50,553 bases of DNA from Nitrosomonadales bacterium (GTDB lineage: Bacteria; Pseudomonadota; Gammaproteobacteria; Burkholderiales; SG8-39), in NCBI GenBank assembly GCA_005240145.1, contig SBAS01000116.1, forward strand, positions 1-50,553. The letters run 5' to 3'. How positions within the stretch are numbered: the stretch's first letter is position 1; the number at the start of each line of letters is the position of its first letter. A program made the translations under genes and the position numbers. Shown here in pieces: positions 18,806 through 28,163 of the stretch. The notes below the pieces were generated by a model. It was not told where the DNA came from, ran no database searches, and was given only the letters and a program-made list of their open reading frames with translations.

Positions 18806-19762
18806 ATGCGACTGCTTCTATTCATGCTTGCTTTCTCCACGGCGATGGCAGCGCAGGCCCAAACCTATCCTTCGCGTCCGGTGCGGCTGGTCGTGCCGCT
18901 CTCGCCTGGCGGTTTCGCCGACGTACCAACGCGCATGCTGCTGCCGCGGCTGTCGCTGGCGCTGGGCAAGCAGGTATTTGTCGAGAACAAGCCCGGAGCG
19001 GGCGGCACCATCGGCGCCGACGCGGTGGCGAAAAGTGCGCCGGACGGGCACACGCTGCTGGTCAGCGCGACGCCACACGTCATCAGCGCGCATCTGTATC
19101 GCACGCTGCCTTACGATTCGCTCAAGGACTTCGCGCCCGTCGCGCTGTTTGGCTCCGGCCCCTATGCCTTGGTGGTGAATCCGCAGCAATTGCCCGTGGC
19201 ATCGGTGCGCGAGCTGATTGCCGCGGCCAAGGCAAAGCCTGGAAGGATCGACTACGCCAGCTCGGGCAACGGCAGCGCCCAGCATCTCGTCAGCGCGCTG
19301 TTCAGCACGCTGGCGGGCATCGAGCTCAACCACGTACCCTACAAGGGCAGCGGCCCGGCAATGCAGGATCTGCTCGGGGGCCAGGTACCCGTGTCGTTCG
19401 CCGGCATTCCCAACGTCATCTCCTCGGTCAAGGCTGGCAAGCTGCGCGCGCTCGCGGTCACCACGGCGAACCGGTGGAGCGAGCTGCCCGATGTCCCTAC
19501 CGTCGCCGAAGCCGGCGTCGCGGGCTACGAGGCGACGCTCTGGCTCGGCCTCGCCGCGCCGGCGGGCACGCCGGCGGAGATCGTCAACCGCCTCTACGCG
19601 GAAACCGCCAAGGTCTTGCAGGACCCGGAGTTGCAGCAGAGCTTTCGCGTTGCCGGGGTCACCGCAACGGTCATGAACCCGCAGGAATTCGGCAGCTTCA
19701 TCCGCGCCGAGCATGAAAAATGGGGCCGTGTGGTGCGCGCAACGGGCGCGACGGTAAATTGA
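18806..19762 (+). CDS. Bug/TctC-family periplasmic solute receptor (1 of 3)
   Basis: A 318-aa tripartite-tricarboxylate-type receptor. The signal peptide MRLLLFMLAFSTAMAAQAQ is followed by the family opening YPSRPVRLVVPLSPGG. VENKPGAGGTIGADAVAKS near residue 60 and LPYDSLKDFAPVA near 100 follow, then YASSGNGSAQHL near 150 and HVPYKGSGPAMQDLLGG near 175. Bug receptors bind carboxylated solutes with a Venus-flytrap fold. No TctA/TctB membrane partners are in the window, as is common for these expanded betaproteobacterial families. It lies between a hydrolase and an HTH regulator on one strand. Confidence 0.92.
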   Translation: MRLLLFMLAFSTAMAAQAQTYPSRPVRLVVPLSPGGFADVPTRMLLPRLSLALGKQVFVENKPGAGGTIGADAVAKSAPDGHTLLVSATPHVISAHLYRTLPYDSLKDFAPVALFGSGPYALVVNPQQLPVASVRELIAAAKAKPGRIDYASSGNGSAQHLVSALFSTLAGIELNHVPYKGSGPAMQDLLGGQVPVSFAGIPNVISSVKAGKLRALAVTTANRWSELPDVPTVAEAGVAGYEATLWLGLAAPAGTPAEIVNRLYAETAKVLQDPELQQSFRVAGVTATVMNPQEFGSFIRAEHEKWGRVVRATGATVN

Positions 19763-19775
19763 ACGCGGAGGTACC

Positions 19776-20519
19776 GTGACGCGCGAGATTGTCGAGACCC
19801 TGAAGAAAATCCTCAAGGCGCGCAGCATGACCTACGCGGACCTCGCCAAGGCGCTGCGCGTCTCCACGCCAACGGTCAAGCGCCTGTTCTCGCAGCGCAC
19901 CTTCACGCTCGAGCGCCTGGAGGAAATCCTCAGGGTGCTGGAGATGGATTTCTTCGAACTGGCCCGCATGAGTCATGGCCGGCGCGGCGGGCCGGTCGAG
20001 CTCTCGTTGGAGCAGGAAACCGCGCTTGCCAAGGATGCGCGCCTGTTCTCGGTCTTCTGGCTGCTCACCAACGAGTGGCGTTTCGATGAAATCGTCGCCG
20101 AATTCAAGCTCGGCGCCGCCCAGATTACTTCCTATTACGCCCGGCTTGAGCGCCTGCGCCTGATCGACTGGCGTCCCGGCAACCGCGCGCGCCTGCGTGT
20201 GCCCAAGCACTACGTCTGGCGCGCCGGCGGGCCGCTACGCAAGGCCTACGGCTTGAGGGTCGTCACCGAGTTCATGCGCTCGCGCTTCGACGCGCCGCAC
20301 GACGCGTTTCACTTCGAGGCGCAGGAATTGTCGGCAGAATCCGCCGTGATCGCGAAGCGCCGCCTGGAGCGCGTCGCCGCCGAAATCCAGGATCTGGTGG
20401 AAATGGATGCCGCGGCCCCGACCCGCAAGCGCGTCACGCTCGGCGTGCTGCTAGCTTGCCGGCCGTGGGACATCTCGATCGTGCACGCGCTGCGAGCGGG
20501 GAAACCTACTCCGCCTTGA
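19776..20519 (+). CDS. XRE-type HTH regulator with C-terminal second domain
   Basis: The 247-aa protein starts at GTG 19776 after GCGGAGG. Residues 10-60 form a Cro/C1-type HTH (TYADLAKALRVSTPTVKRLF, then LERLEEILRVLEMDFFELA). The remaining 180 residues contain a segment that looks like a second winged helix (FDEIVAEFKLGAAQITSYYA, then LERLRLIDWRPGNRARLRVP) and a helical tail. That layout suggests a transcription factor with an effector or dimerisation domain of unknown type. Placed 13 bp after a Bug gene, it probably controls this local uptake/hydrolase operon. Its last 14 bp overlap the 3' end of the convergent second Bug gene. Confidence 0.82.
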   Translation: MTREIVETLKKILKARSMTYADLAKALRVSTPTVKRLFSQRTFTLERLEEILRVLEMDFFELARMSHGRRGGPVELSLEQETALAKDARLFSVFWLLTNEWRFDEIVAEFKLGAAQITSYYARLERLRLIDWRPGNRARLRVPKHYVWRAGGPLRKAYGLRVVTEFMRSRFDAPHDAFHFEAQELSAESAVIAKRRLERVAAEIQDLVEMDAAAPTRKRVTLGVLLACRPWDISIVHALRAGKPTPP

Positions 20520-21489
20520 TGCCCGCGGCCTTGACGACTTCGGGCCAGCGCTTGAGCTCGGCCTTGATGAAGGCGTCGAACTGCGCTGGCGTGCCGGCGA
20601 TGATGTCGGCGGACTGCCCTTCGGTGATCGCGGTGCGCACCGCGGGCGCCTGCAGGATCTGGTTGAACACCGCGTTGACGCGCGTCACCAGCGCGGGGTC
20701 CATTCCCGCGGGACCGACAATGCCGTGCCAGACGCTGACGTCGATGCCGGGGAGCGTGAGCCCAGCCGCCGGCACGTCGGGCAGCTGCCGCATCGGCCTC
20801 ATGGAGGCGCCGGCGAGCGCGCGAATCCTGCCTTCGCGCACCTGGCCAAGCGAAGTCGAGACCGTGATGATGGCGGTGTCCGCGTCGCCGCGCAGCAGAG
20901 AGGTCAGCATTTCCGCACCGGAGCGGTAGACCACGTTGACCTGGTCGATCCCGGCCTGGCTGTTTAAGTAGGACATGAACAGGTGCGTCCAGTTGCCCAA
21001 GCCCGCCGAGGCGTAGTTGAACTTGCCCGGCTGCTGCTTCGCCGCCGCGATGAACTCGGCGAGCGTCTTATAGGGCAGCGTCGAGCGGATCAGGACCACG
21101 GCCGGCAAGTTGGCCACGTGGATGATGGGCGAGAACGCCGTGTGCGGGTCGTAGGGCAGCTTCGCGAGAGTGTGCGATACCGCATTGGGGCCGACCTCGG
21201 CGAGGAACAGCGTGTAGCCGTCGGGCTTCTCGCGCGCTACCGCTGCCGCCGCGATGGTGCCGCCGGCACCCGGGCGGTTCTCCACCACCAGCGCCTGGCC
21301 GTTGGCGAACTGGGAAAAGCCGCCGGCGAGGTTGCGCGACAGCAGGTCGGCGGCGCCGCCGGCGCCGACTGAAACCACCAGCCGAGCCGGCCGCTCGGGC
21401 CATTGCGCCGCCTGTTGGGCAGCGGCGGGACCAGTGGCCAAGGCGGCCAGCGACAGGACCGTAAATGAGGCACGACGGAGCGACGGCAT
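20506..21489 (-). CDS. Bug/TctC-family periplasmic solute receptor (2 of 3)
   Basis: A 327-aa exported receptor with signal peptide ending GPAAAQQ, then WPERPARLVVSVGAGGAADL, ENRPGAGGTIAAAAVARE near residue 72 and LPYDPHTAFSPI near 113. The GAGGAADLLSR variant of the ligand loop differs from the first receptor (SPGGFADVPTR), hinting at another ligand. AAGGGA lies upstream of ATG 21489. It follows icmF on the minus strand after 73 bp and overlaps the regulator gene tail-to-tail by 14 bp. Confidence 0.91.
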   Translation of the reverse strand: MPSLRRASFTVLSLAALATGPAAAQQAAQWPERPARLVVSVGAGGAADLLSRNLAGGFSQFANGQALVVENRPGAGGTIAAAAVAREKPDGYTLFLAEVGPNAVSHTLAKLPYDPHTAFSPIIHVANLPAVVLIRSTLPYKTLAEFIAAAKQQPGKFNYASAGLGNWTHLFMSYLNSQAGIDQVNVVYRSGAEMLTSLLRGDADTAIITVSTSLGQVREGRIRALAGASMRPMRQLPDVPAAGLTLPGIDVSVWHGIVGPAGMDPALVTRVNAVFNQILQAPAVRTAITEGQSADIIAGTPAQFDAFIKAELKRWPEVVKAAGIKAE

Positions 21490-21562
21490 CGGTATCCCTT
21501 TCCAAGTGAACAGTGCCGGATTGTGGCGGGGGCGGCCGGCCGACGCAACAGATCGCCGGCGG

Positions 21563-24500
21563 CTACATGTTCCTGCGGTATTGCCCGCCCACTTCGAACA
21601 GCGCGTGCGTGATCTGCCCCAGGGAACAGACCCGAACCGCGTCCATCAGCACGGCGAACACGTTCTCGTTGTTCACCACGGCCTGGCGCAGGCGTTCGAG
21701 CATGGCTTTCGATTGAGAGGAGTTTTCCCCCTGAAAAGCGCGCAGCCGCTTCAGCTGCGACTGCTTTTCTTCCTCGCTCGAGCGGATCAACTCGAGCTTC
21801 GGCGGCGCCACGCCGGCGCCCGGGCTGCGGAAGGTGTTGACGCCGATGATCGGGTAGGAGCCGTCATGCTTGCGGTGCTCGTAGAGCATCGATTCTTCCT
21901 GGATCTTGCCGCGCTGGTAGCCGGTTTCCATGGCGCCGAGCACCCCGCCGCGCGAGCTGATCGCTTCGAATTCCTCGAGAACCGCTTCCTCGACCAGGTC
22001 GGTGAGTTCTTCGATGATGAACGAACCCTGGTTCGGGTTCTCGTTCGTCGCCAAGCCCCACTCCTTGTTGATGATCAGCTGGATCGCCATCGCGCGGCGC
22101 ACCGACTCTTCGGTGGGCGTGGTGATCGCCTCGTCGTAGGCGTTGGTGTGCAGCGAATTGGTGTTGTCGTAGGAGGAAATCAGCGCCTGCAGGGTGGTGC
22201 GGATGTCGTTGAAGGCGATCTCCTGCGCGTGCAGGCTGCGGCCGCTGGTCTGCGAATGGAACTTGAGCTTCTGCGAGCGCTCGTTGGCGCCGTAGCGGTT
22301 TTTCATCGCCACCGCCCAGATGCGGCGCGCCACGCGGCCGATGACGCTGTACTCGGGGTCCATGCCGTAGCTGAAGAAGAACGACAGGTTGGGCGCGAAA
22401 TCGTCGATCTGCATGCCGCGCGCGAGGTAAGCCTCGACGAAGGTGAAACCGTTCGACAGCGTGAAGGCGAGCTGGCTGATCGGATTCGCGCCGGCTTCGG
22501 CAATGTGGTAGCCCGAGATCGAAACCGAGTAGAAGTTCTTCACGTCGTGCTCGATGAAGTACTGCTGGATGTCGCCCATCACTTTGAGCGAGAACTCCGT
22601 GGAGAAAATGCAGGTGTTCTGCCCCTGGTCCTCCTTCAGGATGTCGGCCTGGACGGTGCCGCGCACGGCGGACAGGGTCTGCGCCTTTATTTGAGCAAAT
22701 TCCTCTTGCGTCGGGTTTCGCCCGAATTTCGCCACCTGCTGGTCAATCGCCGTGTTGAAAAACATCGCCAGAATCGTCGGCGCCGGGCCGTTGATGGTCA
22801 TCGACACGGAGTTGTTCGGCGCGCACAGGTCGAAACCCGAGTACAGCACCTTCATGTCCTCCAGCGTCGCGATGGAGACGCCGGAATTGCCGACCTTGCC
22901 GTAGATGTCGGGGCGCTCGTCCGGATCGAATCCGTACAGCGTCACCGAGTCGAAGGCCGTGGACAGCCGCTTGGCCGGCATGTCCTTCGACAGCAGGTGA
23001 AAGCGCCGGTTGGTGCGGAACGCGTCACCCTCCCCCGCGAACATCCGCGTCGGATCCTCGTTCTCGCGCTTGAACGGAAACACGCCCGCGGTAAACGGAA
23101 AGGCACCGGGCAGGTTCTCGCGCCACTGCCAGCGCAGGATCTCGCCCGCGTCTTCGAACTTCGGCAGCGCGACCTTCGACACCCTGGTGCCCGAAAGCGT
23201 CGTGCTGGTGAGCTTGGTGCGCACTTCGCGATCCCGGCTCTTGGTCGCGAATTCGTCGCCCGAGTAGGCCTTCACCGTTTGCGGCCAGGAATCGAGCAGC
23301 GCCTTCGCCTGCGCGCCAAGCGCGGCGGCCTTTTCCTCGATAAGCGTATCGAGTACGGTCGTGCCGCTCATGTGTTTGGCGGCGAGCAGGCTTTGCCGGT
23401 CGCGCGCAATGCGCGACTGCTGCAGGCCCTGCTCGTGGTAGGCGCGCACGGCCTCGGCGATTTCGGCCAGGTAGCGCGCCCGCTTCGCCGGTACGACGAC
23501 GTGAAGGGCCGAGGAATGCCGGCCCTTCACTGCGGGCAGGATTCCCGCCGTGAGCTTTAATCCCTTGGCTGTCAGTTTCTCGGCGATGCCCTGGTAGAGC
23601 GCGGTTACGCCATCGTCGTTGAAGCGCGAGGCGACGGTGCCGTACACCGGCATCGCGTCGGGCGACTGCCCGAAAGACTGCCGGTTCCTCTGCACCTGCT
23701 TGCGCACGTCGCGCAGCGCATCCTCGGCGCCCTTGCGGTCGAACTTGTTGATGGCGATGAAATCGGCGAAGTCGAGCATGTCGATCTTCTCCAGTTGGCT
23801 CGCGGCACCGAACTCCGGCGTCATGACGTAGAGCGACACGTCCACCAGCGGCACGATCGCTGCATCGCCTTGCCCGATGCCCGAAGTTTCCACGATCACG
23901 AGATCGAATCCGGCCGCTCGGGCGGCGGCAATCACTTCCGGCACGCAGGCCGCTATTTCCGCGCCCGATTCGCGCGTGGCGAGCGAGCGCATGAAGACGT
24001 TCGGGCCGTGGATGGCGTTCATGCGGATGCGGTCGCCGAGCAACGCGCCGCCGGTCTTGCGCCGCGTGGGATCGACCGAAATAATCGCGATCTTCAACCG
24101 GTCGCCCTGGTCGATGCGCAGCCGTCGCACCAGTTCATCGGTGAGCGAGCTCTTGCCGGCACCGCCGGTACCGGTAATGCCGAGGACTGGCGCCTTTTGC
24201 TTGGCTGCCCGATCAAATATGTTCTTTTTCAGTTCTGCAGCGCAAACCCCGAGCTCCAGTGCCGTGATGACCTTCGCCAAGGCGCGGAAATCACCCGCCT
24301 TGAGTTCGGTCGGAGGCTGCGCGGCCGGATCGAAGTCGCAGCGCGCGAGCATGTCGTTGATCATGCCCTGCAGCCCCATCTTCTGGCCGTCTTCGGGCGA
24401 ATAGATGCGCGTCACGCCGTACGCTTGGAGTTCTTCGATCTCCGCGGCCACGATCACGCCGCCGCCGCCGCCAAACAGCCGTATCTGCTCGCCGCCCGCG

Positions 24501-24793
24501 TTTCCCCCTCGTTCGCGCAGCTGGTCAAGCATGTACTTGAAGTATTCGATGTGGCCGCCCTGGTAGGACGAAATGGCGATGCCCTGCACGTCCTCTTCGA
24601 TGGCGGTGGTCACGACATCGTCCACCGAGCGGTTGTGCCCGAGGTGGATCACCTCGGCGCCGGAAGCCTGCAGGATGCGCCGCATGATGTTGATCGAGGC
24701 GTCGTGGCCGTCGAACAGGCTCGCCGCGGTGACGAAGCGGATTTTGTGCTTCGCCTTGTAGACCAGGTTCTTGGACTGCGACAGATCAGTCAT
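21563..24793 (-). CDS. icmF: IcmF: fused isobutyryl-CoA mutase with built-in G-protein chaperone
   Basis: The 1076-aa protein combines three parts. A B12-binding domain comes first, with the cobalt-ligand histidine His30 in DGHDAS. A MeaB-type GTPase follows, with Walker A GTGGAGKS at 208-215 and NKFD further on. The C-terminal half is the acyl-CoA mutase barrel ([40 protein letters not shown]). The mutase interconverts isobutyryl-CoA and n-butyryl-CoA; the GTPase loads and protects adenosylcobalamin. The two substrate-selecting positions are Phe (in GVFPF) and Gln (in GQNTCIF). This is the isobutyryl-type pair, in place of the Tyr and Arg of methylmalonyl-CoA mutase. It has its own promoter region upstream and is followed by a Bug receptor gene. 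Confidence 0.96.
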   Translation of the reverse strand: MTDLSQSKNLVYKAKHKIRFVTAASLFDGHDASINIMRRILQASGAEVIHLGHNRSVDDVVTTAIEEDVQGIAISSYQGGHIEYFKYMLDQLRERGGNAGGEQIRLFGGGGGVIVAAEIEELQAYGVTRIYSPEDGQKMGLQGMINDMLARCDFDPAAQPPTELKAGDFRALAKVITALELGVCAAELKKNIFDRAAKQKAPVLGITGTGGAGKSSLTDELVRRLRIDQGDRLKIAIISVDPTRRKTGGALLGDRIRMNAIHGPNVFMRSLATRESGAEIAACVPEVIAAARAAGFDLVIVETSGIGQGDAAIVPLVDVSLYVMTPEFGAASQLEKIDMLDFADFIAINKFDRKGAEDALRDVRKQVQRNRQSFGQSPDAMPVYGTVASRFNDDGVTALYQGIAEKLTAKGLKLTAGILPAVKGRHSSALHVVVPAKRARYLAEIAEAVRAYHEQGLQQSRIARDRQSLLAAKHMSGTTVLDTLIEEKAAALGAQAKALLDSWPQTVKAYSGDEFATKSRDREVRTKLTSTTLSGTRVSKVALPKFEDAGEILRWQWRENLPGAFPFTAGVFPFKRENEDPTRMFAGEGDAFRTNRRFHLLSKDMPAKRLSTAFDSVTLYGFDPDERPDIYGKVGNSGVSIATLEDMKVLYSGFDLCAPNNSVSMTINGPAPTILAMFFNTAIDQQVAKFGRNPTQEEFAQIKAQTLSAVRGTVQADILKEDQGQNTCIFSTEFSLKVMGDIQQYFIEHDVKNFYSVSISGYHIAEAGANPISQLAFTLSNGFTFVEAYLARGMQIDDFAPNLSFFFSYGMDPEYSVIGRVARRIWAVAMKNRYGANERSQKLKFHSQTSGRSLHAQEIAFNDIRTTLQALISSYDNTNSLHTNAYDEAITTPTEESVRRAMAIQLIINKEWGLATNENPNQGSFIIEELTDLVEEAVLEEFEAISSRGGVLGAMETGYQRGKIQEESMLYEHRKHDGSYPIIGVNTFRSPGAGVAPPKLELIRSSEEEKQSQLKRLRAFQGENSSQSKAMLERLRQAVVNNENVFAVLMDAVRVCSLGQITHALFEVGGQYRRNM

Positions 24794-24824
24794 GGGGCAG
24801 GGATCCCCTCCTCAGGGGCCGGAT

Positions 24825-24853
24825 AGCCTACTTGACGTTTACGTACGCGTCAA
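24825..24853 (-). promoter_or_regulatory. icmF promoter with overlapping TTGACG...CGTCAA palindrome
   Basis: On the minus strand TTGACG (24848-24853) and TAGGCT (24825-24830) are separated by exactly 17 bp, a good sigma-70 promoter about 30 bp before the icmF ATG. The -35 region lies inside the 22-bp inverted repeat 24832-24853 (TTGACG at one end, CGTCAA at the other, with a central ACGTACG-like core). An operator covering the -35 element implies regulation. MerR-family LiuR, which controls branched-chain amino acid and acyl-CoA genes in related bacteria, uses a similar ACGT-containing palindrome as I recall it, but the assignment is inference. Confidence 0.65.
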
Positions 24854-24882
24854 CTTGGCGGTGCGCGCGCGGTACAAGCCGA

Positions 24883-26397
24883 TCATGCCATCCCCACCTG
24901 CGCCAGGCGCGGGACGATGTCCTGCGGGCGGCTGCGGATCATGGCTTCGAGCTCCTTGCGCGCCGTCGCGTCGGCGAAGCGGTTGTCCATTTCCTGCGGG
25001 TCGTTGGCGAGATCGTAGAGTTCCCCGGTGCCGCTATGCATGTCCATGGTGAGCTTGTGCGTTTTCGTGCGCACCGTGCGCAGATCCACGTCCACGCCGG
25101 AGCGCGATGCGCGCAGGTCCCATTCGCTATAGGCGAAATCGCGGCTGTCGCGGTCGGTCTCGATCAGCTTGCGCAGGCTTCTGCTGTGCAGCTGTCTGTC
25201 CATGGAGATTCCAGCTAAGTCCGCGAAGGTCGCCGCCAGATCGAGGGTCGAGACCGGGTCGGCCACGACCTTGCCTGGCGGAACCCCCGGGCCGGAGAAA
25301 ATCAAGCCGACGCGCAGCAGCCCTTCGTAGGGCATCGGCCCCTTCAGGATCAGGCCATGGTCGCCGAGCCAGTCGCCGTGATCGGTGGAATAGACCACCA
25401 GCGTATCGCGCTGGAGACCGAGCTGTTCCAGCTGCAGCCGGATGCGGCCGACATTGTGATCGATGAGAGAAATCATGCCGTAATAGTTGGCGATCAGTTC
25501 GCGCAACTGCTGATCGCTCTGCAGCGGAATTCGCGAGTACTCCTCGCGGATCTTGCGCAGGTGCGACACGATCTGCGGCTTGCCCTCCAGGCTCTGGCGG
25601 TGCCACCACGGACGGCGCTCAAGATCCAGCATGCGCTGCTGCGGCAGGTCCACCTCGTCCGGATGGTGCAGCCGGCTCCAGGGCTCCGGCGCGTCGAACG
25701 GGTGGTGCGGATCCGGGAACGAAGCCCAGAGGCAGAACGGCGCGTCCTTGTTGGCGTTCAGGAACTCGATGCTGCGATCGCCGATCCAGGTGGAATTGTG
25801 GAATGCGACGGGCAATCCGGAGTGGAAGGTCTGCATCGCCGTAGAGAGCGGCGGCAGTTTGGTTTCGTAGAGCCGCTGCAGGTTCTCGCCGCGGCCGCCC
25901 TTATGAAACCAGCGCTCGTAATGCTGGCCGCGCGGCGGTTTCATGGGCGGCCAGTGGTTGTGCCCTTCCACCATCAGCTCGACGTGCTCGAAGCCCATGT
26001 AAGGGCCGCTCCAGGCGGGATCCTGATCGCTGTTGCGGCACTCGGGAGAACCGGTGGCGGTAAAGGTATGCGAAGTGGCGAAATGCGCCTTGCCGACATA
26101 GCCCGTGCGGTAACCGGCCTTGGCGAAGGCGCCGGCGAATCCCGCTGCACCCGTCTTCGGATCGAGATCGATGCCGTTGTCCGACACGCCGTGCGTGTAC
26201 GGCAGCAGGCCCGTCAGGATGGAAGCGCGCGAAGGCTGGCAGACCAGATTCGGCGTGATGCAGGCGGCGAAGCGCGTGCCGCCGTGCGCCATTGCGTCCA
26301 GGTGCGGAGTCTTTAGCTTGCGGCCCTCGAAGCCGTAGCAGTCGCCGCGCTGCTGGTCCGAGGTTATGAAAAGTATGTTCGGCTTACGCGCACTCAA
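24883..26397 (-). CDS. Type I sulfatase (alkaline-phosphatase superfamily)
   Basis: A 504-aa sulfatase. Cys53 in VCQPSRASILTG is the C-x-P-S-R site, oxidised to formylglycine, and the metal site NILFITSDQQRGD is near residue 7. DHGDWLGDHG near 372 and GKAHFATS near 105 supply further metal and sulfate ligands. The enzyme hydrolyses a sulfate ester; arylsulfatase and choline-sulfatase-like substrates are both possible. There is no signal peptide, so it acts in the cytoplasm on an imported compound. The start is TTG 26397, overlapping the Bug receptor stop as TTGA; the open frame upstream is a shadow of that gene. Tight coupling to a receptor suggests the Bug protein captures the sulfated compound or its companion. 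No formylglycine-generating enzyme is nearby. Confidence 0.9.
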   Translation of the reverse strand: MSARKPNILFITSDQQRGDCYGFEGRKLKTPHLDAMAHGGTRFAACITPNLVCQPSRASILTGLLPYTHGVSDNGIDLDPKTGAAGFAGAFAKAGYRTGYVGKAHFATSHTFTATGSPECRNSDQDPAWSGPYMGFEHVELMVEGHNHWPPMKPPRGQHYERWFHKGGRGENLQRLYETKLPPLSTAMQTFHSGLPVAFHNSTWIGDRSIEFLNANKDAPFCLWASFPDPHHPFDAPEPWSRLHHPDEVDLPQQRMLDLERRPWWHRQSLEGKPQIVSHLRKIREEYSRIPLQSDQQLRELIANYYGMISLIDHNVGRIRLQLEQLGLQRDTLVVYSTDHGDWLGDHGLILKGPMPYEGLLRVGLIFSGPGVPPGKVVADPVSTLDLAATFADLAGISMDRQLHSRSLRKLIETDRDSRDFAYSEWDLRASRSGVDVDLRTVRTKTHKLTMDMHSGTGELYDLANDPQEMDNRFADATARKELEAMIRSRPQDIVPRLAQVGMA

Positions 26398-27356
26398 TTG
26401 TCCACCCTCGCGCCGGTGCTCTTCACCACCGGCGCCCAGCGATCGATCTCCGCCTTGATGAAGGCACTGAAGGCCTCCGGTGAGGCGCTCGGCGTCACCT
26501 CGATCCCGGCGGCATTGAAACGCTCGACCAACGCGGGGTTGCGCAGTGCCTTCAGGAACTCGTCGTAGATCCGCTTCACCACCGGCGCGGGCGTACCCGC
26601 GGGAACCGCGGGCCCCCACCACTGCACGGTCTCGAAGCCCGGCACTCCCGCCTCCTGGAAAGTCGGCGTGTCCGGCAAAAGCCGCTGGCGCACCTTGCTG
26701 GTTACCGCGAATGCCTTGAGCTTGCCGGCCTTGATGTGCTGCACCGTCGGCGGCAGTCCCAGCGACGCGAGCGGAATCTGCCCGCCGAGGAGGTCGACGA
26801 TGGCCTGTCCGCCGCCCTTGTACGGCACATGCGTGATCTGCAGGTTTCCAGCGATGGTCTTAAACAACTCCGCAGCGAGGTGTTGCGGGGTACCGTTGCC
26901 CGGGCTGCCGTAAGCCAGCTTGCCTGGATTCTTTTTCACGTAGTCGATCAATTCGGGAAGGTTGTTTGCCGGCACCGAAGGATGGCCGACGAGGATGTGC
27001 GCGCCGCTCACCATCTGCGTGATCGGGATGAAGTCCTTCACCGGGTCGAAGGGCAATTTCGCGAACAGCGAAGGTGCGCTGGTGTAGGCATCGGCGTAGA
27101 AAAGGATGGTGTAACCGTCGGGAGCGGCTTTGGCGACCGCCTCGGCGCCGATATTTCCGGCGCCGCCAGTGCGGTTCTCGACGACGATCGGCTGGCCCAT
27201 GGATTCCTGCAGCAGCGGCGCGATGACGCGCCCGCTCATGTCCATGGCGCCGCCCGCCGCGTAAGCGAGGATCAGGCGGATGGGCTTGTGCGGATAGGGT
27301 TGCGCGGATGCCGAGCCAAGTACCAGCGCAGCGGCAAATGCCAAGAGTACTCTCAT
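26394..27356 (-). CDS. Bug/TctC-family periplasmic solute receptor (3 of 3)
   Basis: A 320-aa receptor with signal peptide MRVLLAFAAALVLGSASAQP and family blocks YPHKPIRLILAYAAGG, VENRTGGAGNIGAEAVAKA near residue 58, LPFDPVKDFIPITQM near 99 and HVPYKGGGQAIVDLLGG near 174. The ligand loop AAGGAMDMSGR differs from the other two receptors. It lies 36 bp after the aldolase-like gene and its TGA overlaps the sulfatase TTG by three bases, so aldolase, receptor and sulfatase form one transcription unit. Confidence 0.92.
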   Translation of the reverse strand: MRVLLAFAAALVLGSASAQPYPHKPIRLILAYAAGGAMDMSGRVIAPLLQESMGQPIVVENRTGGAGNIGAEAVAKAAPDGYTILFYADAYTSAPSLFAKLPFDPVKDFIPITQMVSGAHILVGHPSVPANNLPELIDYVKKNPGKLAYGSPGNGTPQHLAAELFKTIAGNLQITHVPYKGGGQAIVDLLGGQIPLASLGLPPTVQHIKAGKLKAFAVTSKVRQRLLPDTPTFQEAGVPGFETVQWWGPAVPAGTPAPVVKRIYDEFLKALRNPALVERFNAAGIEVTPSASPEAFSAFIKAEIDRWAPVVKSTGARVDN

Positions 27357-27392
27357 GACGATCTCCTCTTCTGCGGCGCATCGCGCCAGAGC

Positions 27393-28163
27393 CTAATCCC
27401 GATAGCCGGGGTCCTTCGAGTCGATGAGCCGTTGCATTGCGGCGAACACATCGTAGCAGGTGCGCTTTTCGCCGGGACCTGATTCGCGCACCGTTTGCGC
27501 GAACACCTCATCGCGAATCGGATTGAGCGGGCCGGCCGCGCTTGCGGCGACCTGCACGTCGCAGGCGCGCTGCAGGGTCCACAACGTCATGAATGCTTCC
27601 GGCAGCGAAGGCCCCCAGGCCAGCAGGCCATGGTTGCGCAGGATGACCGCTTTCCTGTCGCCGATGCTTGCCAGCAGGCGCGTCTTTTCTCCCGCCTCCA
27701 CGGTGATCCCCTCGAAATCGTGATATGCGACGCCGCCATGCAGCTGGGCGGCGTAGAAGTTCGTCGGGGAAAGCCCATCCTGCAGGCAGGCCACCGCCAT
27801 TCCGGTGGTGGTATGCGTGTGCATCACGCAATGCGCGCTGGCGACGTTCCCATGGATCGCGCTGTGGATGGTGAATCCCGCCTTGTTCACTGGCCACTTG
27901 CTTTCGCGCACTGGATTTCCCTCGATGTCGATCAGCACCAGTGAGGACGCGGTGATCTCGCTGTAGTGCAGGCCGAAGGGATTGATCAGAAAAAACCTCT
28001 CCGGCCCCGGCACGCGCAGCGTGATGTGGTTGAAGATCATTTCCACCCAACCCAGGTGATTGAAGATGCGGTAGCAGGCCGCAAGCTGCAGGCGCGCTTC
28101 GCGCTCCGCCTTGCTCATCGGCAGCTTGCGCAGGCGCGCAGTGCCTTGGTGGTAGATCGTCAT
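27393..28163 (-). CDS. Class II aldolase/adducin family protein
   Basis: A 256-aa protein of the class II aldolase/epimerase fold. The zinc-binding HTHTTTG loop is near residue 113, FNHITLRVPG near 42 contributes to the phosphate/substrate site, and ILRNHGLLAWG near 174 holds the third histidine. Members include fuculose- and rhamnulose-phosphate aldolases, epimerases and decarboxylase-like or hydrolyase-like proteins of unknown role. This one starts MTIYHQG and has the long C-terminus of the uncharacterised subgroup. ATG 28163 overlaps the stop of a 13-codon leader ORF (ATGA). A TTG at 28226 in the same frame has no ribosome binding site. First structural gene of the aldolase-receptor-sulfatase unit. 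Confidence 0.87.
   Translation of the reverse strand: MTIYHQGTARLRKLPMSKAEREARLQLAACYRIFNHLGWVEMIFNHITLRVPGPERFFLINPFGLHYSEITASSLVLIDIEGNPVRESKWPVNKAGFTIHSAIHGNVASAHCVMHTHTTTGMAVACLQDGLSPTNFYAAQLHGGVAYHDFEGITVEAGEKTRLLASIGDRKAVILRNHGLLAWGPSLPEAFMTLWTLQRACDVQVAASAAGPLNPIRDEVFAQTVRESGPGEKRTCYDVFAAMQRLIDSKDPGYRD

Noticed and set aside
21254-23560. 768-codon open frame on the plus strand opposite icmF and the second Bug gene
   Set aside because: Antisense shadow: low-complexity composition, no ribosome binding site, and the icmF frame is unambiguous.
24794-24882. Cobalamin riboswitch upstream of the B12-dependent icmF
   Set aside because: Only 89 bp are available and no B12-box-like conserved pattern was seen; the region is better explained as promoter and operator.
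26398-26622. N-terminal extension of the sulfatase into the Bug gene
   Set aside because: Homologous sulfatases start at the NILFI strand; the extension is the Bug gene in another frame and has no ribosome binding site.
18806-27356. Complete tripartite tricarboxylate (TctABC) transporter
   Set aside because: Three TctC-like receptors are present but no TctA or TctB membrane protein occurs in the window.
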